The notes: generated from the sequence alone by a model not told the origin. Shown: positions 20,716-33,272, counted from the first letter of the stretch. The stretch: DNA of 64,000 nt from Lunularia cruciata (GCA_948567375.1 OX419755.1:40181001-40245000); one strand, 5' to 3'. A program made the numbers and translations.

Positions 20716-22300
20716 ATGGGATGGATGTGCCAAGAGGACAATTTCCCGCACCTAGCTTTCCATTCTCAAATGCATTCCACATCAAGGTTATGTACATCCA
20801 GCGAGAGCAGATGAGGGTATTGCTAGTTTATCACTTTGGTGCTGAATTCATGGACAGATTGATGAACTCACCAAACCCGGTGATTCTACTTGTGGTGATA
20901 TATGACAAAGAGTAGGATTTGACAATCTACATTCTATTATGATAATATGGATATGAATGTCCCAAATCCTCTCCTTTTCAACACTCAAGTAGAAATCCGT
21001 TATGTAGTGAGATCAAAAGTAATGTTTAGAGATTTTGTGGTTAGGAATTTTGGTGAGGAGTATTATCAACGAGTGATAGCTTTTGAGGTCCCAATGGTAG
21101 TTATGATAGTTTGTGCGCCTTCTAGAGTGATTATATTAACTCTATATTGAAGTAGACATTAGCAATTGAGTGTTGTAGAAACCATGGATCCGCAATTGCA
21201 AGAGCTGGTGCAAGGAATGTAAGGATGTCAAATGAATTTCAAGAGATTAAGATGACCATGGAGACATTACAAAGTCAAGTGCAGATCCTCAAGAACGATC
21301 AAGCCATGCAAGAAGAAGAGCCGTCTCAAAACCCAGCACATGAAGTACTGAAACCCTAACTAAAGTACTTGGAGAGGCACCCGTGCCTACGAACCCTATC
21401 AAGGATGAAGCCACATTGCTACTCTGGATGAAGAAGACTTGCAACATCGAGCCTTACAAGGAGCAATGTACGATGGGAGTAGTGGAAAATTGGATCTTGA
21501 GAATAAATTGATATTTTTGATTGTTCTCAATAGAGATCACAGAGCATGTTGCAAGCGTGTTTGCATGTTGGTACTTGACCGATAAAGCCCTCACATGGTA
21601 TGATGCTTGGGAACAATCCATGTTGGCAGAGAGAAGGGAAGTCACATGGATAGCAATGCAAGGACTGTTGAAGAATTTTCAATCGGTAGATTATGTGCAG
21701 ATGGCTCAAACCTAACTATGGGGATTGAGACAGAAGAATAGCATACAAGAGTATGTGGAGGCATTTCAGGATGTACAAGTCACAATTACCAACATGAGTC
21801 CAACAAAGGCTCTTGACAATTTCAAACGAGGGTAGAAAGAGCGGATTTGCCAAGAAGTCATGGTGCAAAATCCTCGCACGGTATTTGAAGCCGTTGCTTG
21901 TGTGCAGAGAATAGCAGGAGTATTAGGTGGAGGTGAAGGAGTAGTTCCACCTCAACATTATTGGGCAGAAATGCCACACATGGGTGGACCAGTACCGATG
22001 GAATTGGGCAACCTTTGATTCCAAGATCGAGGAGCACGACCGCTTCAAGGGGAGCGGGGACGGGTAGAAGAACAAAGAGATGGAGTCCCACGAGGAGAAG
22101 GGACTTGAGGAGAACAACACCGTTGCTACAATTGTGGCCATATTGGGCATATATCTACCAACTGTTGTACTCATTTCCCTAGAGGCCCTCGGCCTTTGTA
22201 CAGGCAATCTTTGGACAACATAGAGAGGCACATTGAAGAGGAGGAGGTGGGAATCACTTTGGAAAATGAAGATTGCCAGTAAATGTACCTTGCGGCCTTA
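20716..22300 (+). pseudogene. Element C gag (decayed)
   Basis: Opens near 20721 with MDVPRGQFPAPSFPFSNAFH, then a decayed middle, then the capsid core at about 21520-21715 (TDKALTWYDAWEQSMLAERR, GLLKNFQSVDYVQMAQT), QKNSIQEYVEAFQDVQV, and a zinc knuckle CYNCGHIGHISTNC at about 22127-22168. Several stops. Element F carries a better copy on the other strand. Confidence 0.8.
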
Positions 22301-22830
22301 TTGGCTCAATAAGGAAGCAAAGAAGCAAGGGAAGGAAGAAGAATAATACGCAAAGATCCTGAAAGGCAACCTCACAATTGATTGTTGTGAATGGAATCCT
22401 AGAAGGTAATCAAGTGAGAGTATTAATAGATCCGGGAGCAATAGAGAGTTTCTTGTCTTGCTTTGTTGCAGTAAGATTGGGAATGGATCTAGAGAGAGAT
22501 GGGAGTGAAGAAGTAGAGTTACCTAACGGGCAAACAGAGAGGATTGAATCATTACCTAGATGGGTAACCCTCTCTATAGGAGAATATCAAGAAGCAATTG
22601 AGTGGCGAGTGATATAGTTAGCTTGTTATGATGCAATTTTAGGCATGCCATGGATAGAGTTGTACAACCCTATGGTGGATTGGAGAAAGAAAGTAGTGAG
22701 AACCCACCAATGGTCAATCATTAGGGATAAAGAAAAATCACACAAGCAGAAATTGCCTCTATATGTCATAAGAATGGCAACTGTCTGTAAGACCAATAGA
22801 TGTTTATGGGTCTAATAAGAGAAGTCCAGA
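22301..22830 (+). pseudogene. Element C retropepsin (decayed)
   Basis: IVVNGILEGNQVRVLIDPGA, with D-P-G in place of D-S-G, then RLGMDLERDGSEEVELPNG and, past a stop at 22618, YDAILGMPW and WRKKVVRTHQWSI. The F copy has the same DP replacement (IDPEAT), so the change may be older than both insertions or the family may use this variant. Confidence 0.75.
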
Positions 22831-22839
22831 GTGCACAAC

Positions 22840-24353
22840 TCGATGGAAAAATTCCTAGGAAATTGAAGGATGTGGTGGATGAGTTTCAAGATGTCTTTCC
22901 CGATGATCTACCCTAAGGATTACCACCAAAAAGGTGAGTAGATCACAAAATTGAGACACTCCCATGGAAGACACCTCCTTGTAAGGCCCCATATCGCCTA
23001 TCACCTCATGAGTTGGAGGGGTGTAAGACTCAAATTGAGGAGATGTTGCAGAAAAGGTTCATCCAACCTAGCATATCACCATATGGAGCCCTTGTCTTGT
23101 TTGTGAAGAAGAAGGATGGTACAATGCGCATGTGCATTGACTATCGAGATCTCAATCAGCAAACAGTGAAGAACAAATACCCCTTACCTCACATGGACGA
23201 CATGTTTAATCAACTCCATGGAGCAAGATACTTCACCAAACTAGACTTGCGGAGTGGTTACAATCAAATCCGAATTGCAAAAGAGGATGTGTATAAAATT
23301 GCTTTTTGAACTAGGTATGGTCACTTTGAGTATCTTGTGATGCCTTTTGGCCTCACCAATGCACCTGCCACTTTCATGAGTCTAATGAATGATATATCTC
23401 GTCCATACTTGGGTAAGTCTTTTATTGTCTTCTTGGATGATATCTTAGTATATAGTAGCACAATGACAGAACACAAATAACATCTATGAGAGGTCCTCCA
23501 AATTCTAAAACAGAATCAATTGTACGCCAAAATCTCAAAGTGTGAGTTTGGCAAGTTTGAAGTAGACTACTTGGGGCATAGAGTAAGTGCTGAGTGCATT
23601 CAAGTATTGCTAGATAAAATAAAGGTCATTCAAAAATGGAGTGCCCCAGAAGATCAACTTAAGAGCTTCTTGGGGTTGACGGGATTCTATCGTAGATTTG
23701 TCAAGGACTTCTCCAAGGTTGCACAGCCTTTAACGGCACAACTTGGCAAGGGGAAGAAGTGGACATGAGGAACTGCACAAGAGTTGGCGTTTCAAGAATT
23801 GAAGGCCGCCTTGCTATATGCACCATTCTTGAAGTGGTATGACCCAAAACGTCCAATCATGTTGGCTATAGATGCATTAGGTGTAGCAATAGGAGCAGTC
23901 CTACAACAAGAGTGGCATGACGGATGGCATCCAATTGCATATTTCTCTCGAAAGTTGTTACCGGCAGAGCGCAACTACCACACCATAGAATGAGAGGAGC
24001 TGGCCATCATTTTAGCAACCAAGCATTGGAAGCACTATCTGGGCAAGAAGGCATTTGTAGTAGAGATAGACCACAAACCTCTAGTCTACCTTGAGATGCA
24101 AAAGGATCTATCTCGTCGCCAAATTTGGTGGGCAGAGTGGCAACAACGCTTCAACATGACAATCATCTACGTGGAAGGTAAGAAGCAACTTGCAGATGCA
24201 TTCACCCGCATGCCAATGGCAAACAACTTGGTGGCTGAGGTTAAGATTAACCCTGAATTTTGGCCAGAGATTCTAGCTGCTACAAAAACTGATCCACAGA
24301 TTGTAGAAGTGCAATCATCCAAAGGTGTCACTAGCACCCAAGGACTCACCTTT
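22840..24353 (+). pseudogene. Element C reverse transcriptase and RNase H (few stops)
   Basis: Nearly complete: [87 protein letters not shown] and [11 protein letters not shown] (intact FxDD box, about 23430-23460), GFYRRFVKDFSK, then RNase H with AIDALGVAIGAVLQQE, EELAIILATKHWKHYL, EIDHKPLVYL and KKQLADAFTRMP. About six stops break the frame. In this family RT-RNase H makes and processes cDNA in the particle. Confidence 0.85.
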
Positions 24354-24920
24354 TAGGATAGCGGATTATGGATCCCAAATGTCCCAGAATTACGCACCAC
24401 CATTCTAGCGGAATGTCATGATTCGGCATTGCAGCTCATGTTGGAGTGGACTAGACCTTGGATGCAATCAAGCGCCATTACTATTGGCCCAAGATGAGCA
24501 GCGACATGATGGACTACGTGCGTAGCTGCCTAGTTTGTCAACAGAACAAAGCTTCTAATCAAGCTCCTGCATGGCTTCTTCAACCACTCCTCACTCCTAC
24601 CAACGTTGGGAACAAGTGATCTCGTTTGTGAATTACCCAAGACCACCTTAGGGTTTGACTCCATCGTGGTCTTTGTGGACCGGCTCGGCAAAATGATTCA
24701 TGTATGCCGTACCACCAAGGAGGTGACCGCTCCACAACTAGCTCAATTATACTTAGATGCAGTCTTTGCTCACAATGGCTTGTCTAGAGTACTCATCACC
24801 CATAGAGGCACCCAATTCACCAATTTGTTTTGGCGAACACTCTTTGGTTTCTTCAAAACCAAGTTTTCCATGTCTATAGCTTACCACCCACAAATAGATG
24901 GCCAAACAGAGCGGGTGTGG
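24354..24920 (+). pseudogene. Element C integrase, first part
   Basis: Start of integrase with LWIPNVPELRTTILAECHDS (zinc-domain His lost or shifted), CLVCQQNKASNQAP, then the core piece GFDSIVVFVDRLGKMIHV, APQLAQLYLDAVFAHNGL, VLITHRGTQF (second Asp replaced by His) and AYHPQIDGQTERV. The F/E chimera cuts in right after this. Confidence 0.8.
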
Positions 24921-25234
24921 TGCCCACAATTTATTATTTTTTTCAAAATAAAGATGAAGAAGTGAATAGAGAAGTTGGATTGCGCTTGTATGGCCGAAGA
25001 AGGCAAAGAAAAGAGTCTTCGGGATGAAACCCAAAGTAAAGTGACTTCAGGTCATAAGGCGAAGTACTCGGAAATGCCCTGTTAGCACACAACCCGAAGT
25101 AAGGAGTCTTCATATCGGGGGGAGCTCAACCCGAAGTGAAGTCAGTCTAACAACCTTTTGTCGGGGCAAGAAATTCAAGAAGGGACCGTTCAAAAACCGG
25201 CGGCCCATACGCGCAAAGTTTGATTGACAGTGAC

Positions 25235-26322
25235 AGGTGCATGCAAGAGGTGTGATTTCTTGATAGAAACTTGAAGTGAAGAAAGACAAAGAAAGTGCAA
25301 CTCTATAAAATTCAAACTTGCAATGACAAAATGTCGAGTAATTTTCCTTTGCCGTTGAGAAGTCGTCTTGCAAGTGATCGCGGGAAGGGAAATAGAGTTG
25401 GAAACGCGTTAGTGTGTAAGGGAGAGGTTGCAAGAGTGAAATCAAGAGACAGTGAGAAAGCAAGAGAGATGGGAGGAGGAAAGAAGAACTCCAAATTTGC
25501 AGTGAGAAATCATGCAATGCGGAGGTTAGATGTGATCGTTAGGATCGAAGTCTTGAGCCGACTTTGGATCACCTTCTTGGCATGGAACTGGAACGTGAGT
25601 TTTCCAGGTTTCATGACAGAGATCATCAAGAGCAAGTGTCTTGATTGACCCAAGGAAGAAGGGAAGAGAGGAAATCCGGCTCGCAGGACAGAGTCGGATT
25701 GGAGACTAGTACTCGGGAAGGAAGCAGGCTTGGAGCAGGAGGCCACGTTCTTGGGGAAGGGAGAGATAGCCCAAGAAACCCAAGAGGTGAGAGATGCATT
25801 CTCGTCAAAGCGGACAAAGAATGAGTACAAAGTGGAGAGTTACAAAGACCCTATCAAGAGAGGAATTGTGAGTGCTCTAATGGCAATCATGAAGCCGGAG
25901 AAAACAACCTATGTGATGAAACACCAAGCGGTGTTCTTTCACAAGTTGTTTGCAGGAGAACCGATCAATTGGGCAAGGTGTTTCCATGGAAGAACGCAAC
26001 AAATGGTGTGGAATCTACGGGATAAATCGCCTCCACACTACATCGTGCCATTTGCTGCTCATTTCTACCTCGGGTTGAATTTGCTGAACTTGGCAGAACG
26101 AACTCAGATGGTGTCGCATTTCCATCCCGATTTGAGAAAGGAGGTCAATGTAGAGGAGCAGCAGTACATCTTGCAAATCAGAAGCACCGACGAGTACTAC
26201 AAGAAGACAGGGAAGAATGTGGAGATCAAAGTGAGTAATCCAAACTTGAAGAAGAGAAGTTGGCAGGGTGAAGCCAAAGACACAACAAAACCTTGGAAGA
26301 CCTGGAGAGGAAACCCAAGGTG
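25235..26322 (+). repeat. Left arm of a 1.09-kb inverted repeat (pairs with 28699-29785)
   Basis: From AGGTGCATGC to GGAAACCCAAGG the sequence recurs as its complement at 29785-28699 with scattered differences. Loop 26323-28698. The right arm ends next to a small hairpin, CGAAACCTCGG...CCGAGGTTTCG. Confidence 0.9.
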
Positions 26323-27905
26323 AGGCATGGTGGTGATCGAGTCGGAAGATGAAAACTTGGAAGGTGATGCCAAGCGCAAGACCAAAGACTCAGAACACAA
26401 GGAGGAGCCCAAGCTAACGCTACAGAGTGGAGATACAAGTAGCGATAGCGATGAGGGTGGAGAAATGACATCGGCACCAATTGCTGCAGAAGAAGAAGAA
26501 GAAGTTCAGGGAGAGATCAAGGCTGAGGACAACACAAAGTTGGAAGATGAAGTACCCAAGGTAGAAGAGAGGATCGCAGTTCAGAGAGGAGTCCGCTTGA
26601 AACGTAAGGCAAAGTACAATGCAAGTCCGAGTAATGTGAAGGAAGAAGCAAGGGAAAGCTCGGGAAGCGAGGCGTCCATTCTGATACAAAGACTGCAGAG
26701 AAGAAGGCGAGTATCAGATGAACACAAAGTACGAGGAGAAGTGGCTATGCAAGAAGAAGTAACCTCGAGCAATGGAGTCGAGTACCTGTGGGAGGTGGTG
26801 TGTCCTCTGTTGGTGAAGTTAGAGTACAAGAGGAAGGAGATGCAGTCGACTTGTCCAGAGGTAAAGACTATCTTGCAGGTGTTGGCAAGATTAGAAGAAG
26901 AGAACTCGGAGTTGAAGAAGAGTATAACCCGAGGTGAGGAGGAAAGGGAAGTACTACAAGCGGAGGCAATAGTGAGGACCCAGGTAATTGAAGACCTGAA
27001 GAGAGAAGTGAGATATCGAGAAGATCTTGTTAAGAAGAGTGACATAGCTAGGGAAGGACAAGTAGATGAATAAGAGATCTTGAGGGAGCAGTTTGCTGAT
27101 TCAAGAGTAGAAGTTATCCATGCTATGGCGAGAGTCGCAACAAAGGATCAAGAGCTTGATAGGGTGATGGAGAGTGTAGAGGAGAAGCAGCAACTCTGGC
27201 AAAGAGAGTTGGCAGCACGGTATAGGGAAGAAGAGAGATTATGCAAGTTACTTCATAATTAGGAGGAGAAGGTTGTACGAAAGGAGAAGGAGAAGGAGAG
27301 CGGTGAAAGCCGAGTTCAAAGCGGAATTGGCAATGTACAAGGAGGACTGGCTTGCAGATCGAGAGCGAGAGAGGAAGATGAGATTGGAGCCGTTGAAGGA
27401 GATAGTCCTCAGGATGAACACAATGTTGAGTATAGAGGCCAGTGTTCAAATTGAAGAGACGAGGCTGCACGAGTTGAAGTTGTTGGTGCAGGAGACGAGG
27501 CAAAGACAGGCAAAAGACACTTATTTGAATGCCTTTTTGATTAGTTTAAGAACTTGTGTAGACAGGAAGATCTTAGAAGTAGAAGACAATATTGCAATTA
27601 GATTAGACTTAGTGAAAATAGAGATAGAAAAACTTCAGAAAGATGTTAGAGCCAAACCCAAAGTAGATAACATAGGAGTGCAGATGTCTTCGGAGTTAGA
27701 GATGGAGACATTGGAGAAGAGTGGGTCGAGGGATGAAGAGTTAGATATATTACTCACTAGTGCAATTTCAGATCAGGAAAGAGAATTGCTGGATCTGGTA
27801 GAAGAAGTAGAAGATATGAAACCCGAGGAAAGAGTAGTAGGAAGTAAGATTACTTTGGGTTTGGATTTGAAAGCCGATGACAAAGTAGACATCGGATTGG
27901 ATTAG
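25469..27905 (+). pseudogene. Large unidentified ORF E: helical N-terminal domain plus long coiled coil
   Basis: One frame runs from an ATG at 25469 (MGGGKKNSKF) to 27262 with only single stops (25646-25648, 26321-26323, 27071-27073) and then shifts frame to 27273-27905, about 800 codons in all. The first 280 residues have FLAWNWNVSFPGF, YVMKHQAVFFHKLFAGEPIN and PFAAHFYLGLNLLNLAERTQ and remind me weakly of the putative plant transposon protein domain found in gypsy-type elements (inference). The rest is acidic, then a heptad-rich coiled coil (EEENSELKKSITRGEEEREV, VIEDLKREVRYREDLVKKSD, RDRKILEVED-type segments). No catalytic motif is visible. Function unknown. Confidence 0.6.
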
Positions 27906-28698
27906 TAACAGTTTTGAGATTTGAAGAGGCAGATATGAAGAGGTGCATTGTCATTTTGGATTTGCAAGTTAGAAAAGTTGTTGTAGAACAGTATAGTTGT
28001 TAGAACTGTCAATTGCTTCACTATTTAAGAGTGACATTCCAGAGAAATATTGTTTAGTGCTCATAATTTCTAAGAATAGATAAAGCAAACTGCTATGAAG
28101 TAGTGCTCGTCGCTTGAGCTTGATTCCAAGTATCAGCTTGGCAATTGTGTTTTTGAGTGTGTGAAGAAATTCAAAGTGCAAGTCAGTGTGCTTGTTGGAT
28201 GTTGGATTCCGCAGCCTTGATCTTCATTTTGTGTGTTTGATCCTAAGTGAAGTGCAATCAAAGCAATGCCTTGACAGATCTCAGAGGAATTGTAGTGTTG
28301 TTAGTATTTTGCATTTGTGAGTGTAGTGCGAAGTTGATGTCAAGAAATTTTGATTGAGGAAGTTGTGCCTTCAGTGGAGGTGTGGAACACAATTCTGAGG
28401 CAAAGTCGTTTTGTAGTGAAGTGCCATTTTTAGGAGAGCCTGAATCATCACAATCAAGATTGTTTGGAAAGATTTGATAGAGTTGTGATTAAGGAGTGTT
28501 AATTCATGACAAGACTGCGAGTCAGTGCTTGTTACTCTCTTCCGGGTGTGGTGTCTACTTGAGAGACTAAAGAAGAACTCAAGAAGAACTAAATTGTTAC
28601 TTTGCTTCGTATTTGACCAATTTTGACTCGTATCTCTACGGGAACGAACTTTAGTTACTTGATTACGGCAAAAGTGATATTTCCCGGGTTGTCACGAA
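27906..28698 (+). other. Noncoding tail after ORF E
   Basis: Nothing coding. The final part (about 28600-28690, TTTGACTCGTATCTCTACGGG then GAACGAACTTTAGTTACTTG) resembles 43125-43170 (TTTTTAACCCGTATCCTCAAG, GGAATGACTTGTTC). This may be the end of a repeat family of which another diverged copy lies there. Confidence 0.45.
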
Positions 28699-29785
28699 AC
28701 CTCGGGTTTCCTCTCTTGGTCTTCCGAGGTTTCGTTGTGTCTTTGGCTTCACCTTGCCGACTTCTCTTCTTCAAGTTTGGAGTACTCACTTTGATCTCCA
28801 CATTCTTCCCTATCTTCTTGTAGTACTCATCGGTGCTTCTGATTTGCAAGATGTATTGCTGCTCCTCTACATTGACCTCCTTTTTCAAATCAGGATGGAA
28901 ATACGACACCATCCGAGTTTGCTTCGCCAAGTTCAACAAATTCAACCCGAGGTAGAAATGAGCTGCAAACGGCATGATGTAGTATGGAGGTGATTTATCC
29001 CGCACATTCCACACCATTTGTCACGTTCTCCTATGGAAACACCTCACCCAATTGATCGGTTCTCCTACAAACAACTTGTGAAAGAACACCGCTTGGTATT
29101 TCATCACATAGGTTGTTCTCTCCCGCTTCATGATTGCCATCAAAGCACTCACAATTCCCCTCTTGACAAGATCTTTGAAACTCTCCACTTTGTACTCATT
29201 CTTCGTCCGCTTTGACAAGAATGCATCTCTCACCTCTTGGGTTTCTTGGGCTATCTCTCCCTTCTCCAAGAACGTGGCCCCCTGCTTTGAGCCGGCTTTC
29301 TTCCCAAGTACTAGTCTCCAATCCGACTTTGTCCAGCGAGCCGGATTTCTTCTCTTCCCTTCTTCCTTGGGTCCATTGAGACACTTGCTCTTGATGATCT
29401 CTATCATGAAACCTGGAAAACTCACATTCCAGTTCCACGCCAAGAAGGTGATCCGAAGTCAGCTCAAGACTTTGATCCTAGCGATCACATCTAACCTCCA
29501 AATCGCATGATTTCTCACTGCAAATTTGGAGTTCTTCTTTCCTCCTCTCATCTCTCCTGCTTTCTCATTGTCTCTCAATTTCACTCTTGTGACTTCTTCC
29601 TTACACACTAACGCGTTTCCAACTCTATTTCCCTTCCCACGATCACCTGCAGGATGACTTCACAACGGCAAAGGAAAATTACTCGACATTTTGTCGTTGC
29701 AAGTTTGATTTTTATAGAGTTGCACTTTCTTCATCTTTCTTCACTTCGAGTTTCTACCAAGAAATCACACCTCATGCATGCACCT
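28699..29785 (-). pseudogene. Second copy of the ORF E N-terminal part, inverted (E')
   Basis: Minus-strand pieces 29443-29021 and 29017-28655 encode the same protein as 25560-26322 (MAWNWNVSFPGF, MKRERTTYVMKYQAVFFHKL, PFAAHFYLGLNLLNLAKQTR, TDEYYKKIGKNVEIKVS). It joins directly to element F's protease on its upstream side, in the same sense. The coiled-coil part is absent. One frame break falls at about 29020. Confidence 0.75.
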
Positions 29786-31850
29786 ATAAAACATCTATCG
29801 GTCTTACAGACAATTGTCGTCCCTACGACATATAGAGGCAGTTTCTGCTTGTGTGATTTTTCTTTAACCCCAATGATTGACCATTTGTGGGTTCTCACTA
29901 CTTTCTTCCTCCAATCCACCATTGGGTTGTACTTCTCCATCCATGGCATGCCTAAAATTGCATCATAACGGGCTAATTGTATCACCCGCCACTCACTTGC
30001 TTCATGATATTCTCCTATAGAGAGGGTTACCCGTCTAGGTAATGATTCAATCCTCTCTGTTTGCCCATTTGGTAACTCTAATTCTTCACTTCCATCTCTC
30101 TCTAGATCCATTCCCAATCTTATTGCAACTTAGCAAGACAAGAAATTCTCTGTTGCTTCTGGATCTATTAATACTCTCACTTGATTACCTTCTAGGATTC
30201 CATTCACGACAATCAATTGTGAGGTTGCCTTTCGGGATCTTTGCGCATTATTCTTCTTCCTTCCCTCGCTTCTCTGCTTCCTTATTGAGCTAGTAAGGCC
30301 GTGAGGTACATTTACTGGCAATCTTTGTTTTCCAAAGTGGTTTCTACCTCCTCCTCTTCAATGTGCCTCTCCATGTTGTTCAAAGATTGCCTGTACAAAG
30401 GCCAAGGGCCTCTAGGGAAACGAGTGCGACAATTGGTAGATATGTGCCCAATACGGCCACAATTGTAACAATGGTGTTGTTCTCCTCGTGGGACTCCATC
30501 TCTTTGTTCTTCTACCCGTCTCTGCTCCCCTTGAAGCGGCCGTGCTCCTCGATCGCGGAATCGAAGGTTGCCCAATTCCATTGATACTGGTCCACCCATG
30601 TGTGGCATTTCTGCCCGATAATGTTGAGGTGGAACTACTCCTTCACCTCCACCTAATGCTCCTGCTATTCTCTACGCACAAGCAATGGCTTCAAATACCG
30701 TGCAAGGGTTTTGCACCATGACTTCTTGGTGAATCCGCTCTTTCAACCCTTGTTTGAAATTGTCAAGAGCCTCTGCTGGACTCATGTTGGTAATTGTGAC
30801 TTATAGATCCAGAAATGCCTCCATATACTCTTGTACGCTATTCTTTTGTCTCAGTCCCCATAGTCGGGTTTGAGCCATCTGCACAGAATCCACCAATTGG
30901 AAATTCTTCAGCAGTCCTTCTTGCATTCCTGTCCATGTGACCTCCCTTCTCTCGGCCAGCATGGATTGCTCCCAAGCATCATACCATATGAGCGCTTTAT
31001 CGGTCAAGTACCCACATGCAAACATGCCTGCAGCATGCTTTATGATCTCTATTGAGAACAATCAGAAATATCGATTCATTCTCGAGATCCAATTTTCCAC
31101 TACTCCCATTGTACGCTGCCCCTTGTAAGGCTTGATGTTGCAGGTCTTCTTCATCCGGAGTAGCAATGTGGCTTCATCGTTGATAGGGTTTGTAGGCACG
31201 GTGCCTCTCCAAGTACTTTGGTCGTAGGTACTAGGTTTTGAGACGGCTCTTCTCCTTGCATGGCTTGATCGTTCCTGAGGATCTGCACTTGACTTTGTAA
31301 TGTCTCCATGGTCATCTTAATCTCTTGAAATTCATTCAGCATCCCTTGCATTCCTTGCACCAGCTCTTGCAACTGCGGATCCATGGTTCTTGCAACACCC
31401 AATTGCTAACATCTACTTCAATACAGAGTCAATATAATCACTCTAGAAGGCGCATGAACTATCAGAACTACCATTGGAACCTCAGAAGCTATCACTCATT
31501 GATAATACTCCTCACCAAAATTCCTAACCACAAAATCTCTAAACATCACTTTCGGTCTCACTACATAACGGATTTCTACTTGAGTGTTGAAAGGGAGAGG
31601 ATTTGGGACATTCATATCCATTTTATCATAATAGAATGTAGATCGTCAAATCCCACTCTCTGTCATATATCACCATAGGTAGAATCACTGGGTTTGGTGA
31701 GTTCATCACTCTGTCCATGAATTCCGCACCAAAGTGATAAACTAGCAATACCCTCATCTGCTCACGCTGGATGTACATAACCTTGATGTGGAATGGGTTT
31801 GAAAATGGAAAGCTAGGTGCAGGAAATTGTCCCCCCGGCGCATCCATCCC
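29786..31850 (-). pseudogene. Element F gag and protease (C family)
   Basis: Gag: MDAPGGQFPAPSFPFSNPFH (31847), EIIKHAAGMFACGYLTDKAL, AWEQSMLAERREVTWTGMQE, zinc knuckle CYNCGRIGHISTNC (about 30472-30431). Protease: LIVVNGILEGNQVRVLIDPE and ARYDAILGMPWMEKYNPMVD. Better preserved than C's own copy (22301-22830). It ends abruptly in CKTDRCF, where sequence of ORF E begins. Confidence 0.82.
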
Positions 31851-31987
31851 ATCCGCTCTCTAAAGTCCTTCCTAAGTCTAGCGATTACTCTATGTTCTCC
31901 ATCTCAAATTACTCAATTTCAGTAGTTTGTGCTATTCCAAGAGGGGTGATCCACTCTCTTGGACTAGAACACTCGCTTTGATACCAT

Positions 31988-32722
31988 TGTAATACTCCGA
32001 GGACAAGAGAAGAGAGGAAACACAGATTGCACACTCAAACATTTGATGCGCCAAGGGAGCACCTTCTCTTTATTATATAGACAAAGAGGATCTCCTCCAA
32101 GGAAGCTCCACCATAGGATTAGGGACACAGATAGGTGACATGTCAGCAAGCTCCACCCTTGGATTACTTACTTGGATGGGTGACCTGTCTAGTCTAGGTC
32201 CTATTTGGTTGGTCAAACAAGCTTTGACCGGAGGGAATCTTTTAGGGAATCTTCCTGTATGAATCTCAAAATCACGTAAGGTACCATTGGAAAGCTCTCG
32301 ATGAGACAAAGCCGGGGGGAGGGAAGGCCAGCCTTTCCTCTGTTTGGGGGGGACATTTGCACATTTTCAAGGCATAATTCATCCGTTTAGGCCTCCGAAA
32401 TTGCCTTCAAAGATTTCAGGCATATTTCGGTTCCTACTCTATTAGTAGAAGTCCCCTTTTGGTGAAACCTCTTTCTGATCTGTTAGTCCATCATGTGTAA
32501 CATCCTTCCAGATGTTACCAAACCAATTCTCACCTTTAAATCGTATTTGTAGCTATTGGTTCTAAGGTTCTCAAGTCTATTTTGGTTTTTGCCCTATTAG
32601 TAGAAGTACTCTTTTGGTGATACTTCTATCTAATCTATTTTGACCATCATGAATAACATCATTCTAGAAGTTACCAAACCAAATTTCACATCTAGATCAT
32701 ATGGCTAACCCTTGGTATTACA
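31988..32722 (-). repeat. Element F 5' LTR (C family)
   Basis: Complement of a full-length C-type LTR (735 bp), including the TATATAGAC-type promoter segment around 32075 that C's 5' LTR has lost. The adjoining primer site at 31975-31986 reads TGGTATCAAAGC on the minus strand, one change from the consensus. Confidence 0.9.
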
Positions 32723-32729
32723 GGTGTGG

Positions 32730-33040
32730 AGAGCGCCAAGCACATATTATAGATTGCACAAAATTGGCAGAAGTAGTATGTTGATGCACACCGTAGGCAC
32801 ATGGAGTTCAATGTTGGGGATCAAGTGTGGCTATCGACAACCAACCTCACATTTGTTGGACCTCGTAAGCTTAGACCTCATTTTATTGGGCCTTTCTTGA
32901 TTCTTCGTCGCATCGGCACAGTGGCCTATCACCTTGAGCTACCACCACACATGAAGATCCATCCAATGTTCCATGTCTCCCTTCTACGCAGATATGCTCC
33001 CCGATCAGGCCAAGGTCAATCCACACAAGACATTTGACCT
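32730..33040 (+). pseudogene. Element C integrase, C-terminal part
   Basis: SAKHIL, AHRRHMEFNVGDQVWLSTTN, GPRKLRPHFIGPFLILRRIG and HMKIHPMFHVSLLRRYAP: the GPF/Y module of chromovirus integrases. Two stops at the start. About 90-100 residues of integrase between TERV and this piece are missing, which points to an older deletion. Confidence 0.82.
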
Positions 33041-33042
33041 CG

Positions 33043-33259
33043 TCCAACACTCATTGATGGCATAGAGGAATATGAAGTAGAGCGGATTCTCCAAAAATGC
33101 ATGCGTGGTACTCGCCATCCGCGGGTGGACTATCTAGTACAATGGAAAGGTTACCCCCTCTATGAAGCAACTTGGGAGCCCGCTGCCAATTTGGCACATG
33201 CACAGGTGTTGGTGCAAGCATTTGAGCAACAATTGTACAATAAGGACATTGTGTCTTAA
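33043..33259 (+). pseudogene. Element C chromodomain
   Basis: IEEYEVERILQKCMRGTRHP followed by VDYLVQWKGYPLYEATWEPA and a helix ending in KDIVS and a stop. This is a complete chromodomain with the aromatic-cage positions Tyr, Trp and Trp. Such tails bind methylated histone H3 and steer integration into heterochromatin (known for chromoviruses). It is joined in frame to the integrase through one TGA at about 33038-33040. Confidence 0.88.
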
Positions 33260-33260
33260 A

Positions 33261-33272
33261 GGGAGGGAGGTC
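33261..33272 (+). other. Element C polypurine tract
   Basis: GGGAGGGAGGTC immediately upstream of the 3' LTR. Plus-strand DNA synthesis starts at such purine tracts. Confidence 0.75.

Larger units (their letters stand above)
24921..32722 (-). mobile_element. F/E chimera: C-family LTR-gag-protease fused to an inverted duplication of a coiled-coil ORF
   Basis: Bounded by GGTGTGG at 24914-24920 and 32723-32729. Read on the minus strand: LTR (32722-31988), primer site, gag and protease of the C family (31850-29786), then without gap a copy of ORF E in the same sense (29785-28699), a 2.4-kb middle, and ORF E in the opposite sense (26322-25235), ending in 24921-25234. No pol genes and no 3' LTR. 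Removing it joins TERV to the SAKHIL segment of C's integrase, although the two do not meet perfectly. It is either a defective transducing element or two insertions followed by rearrangement. Confidence 0.65.
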
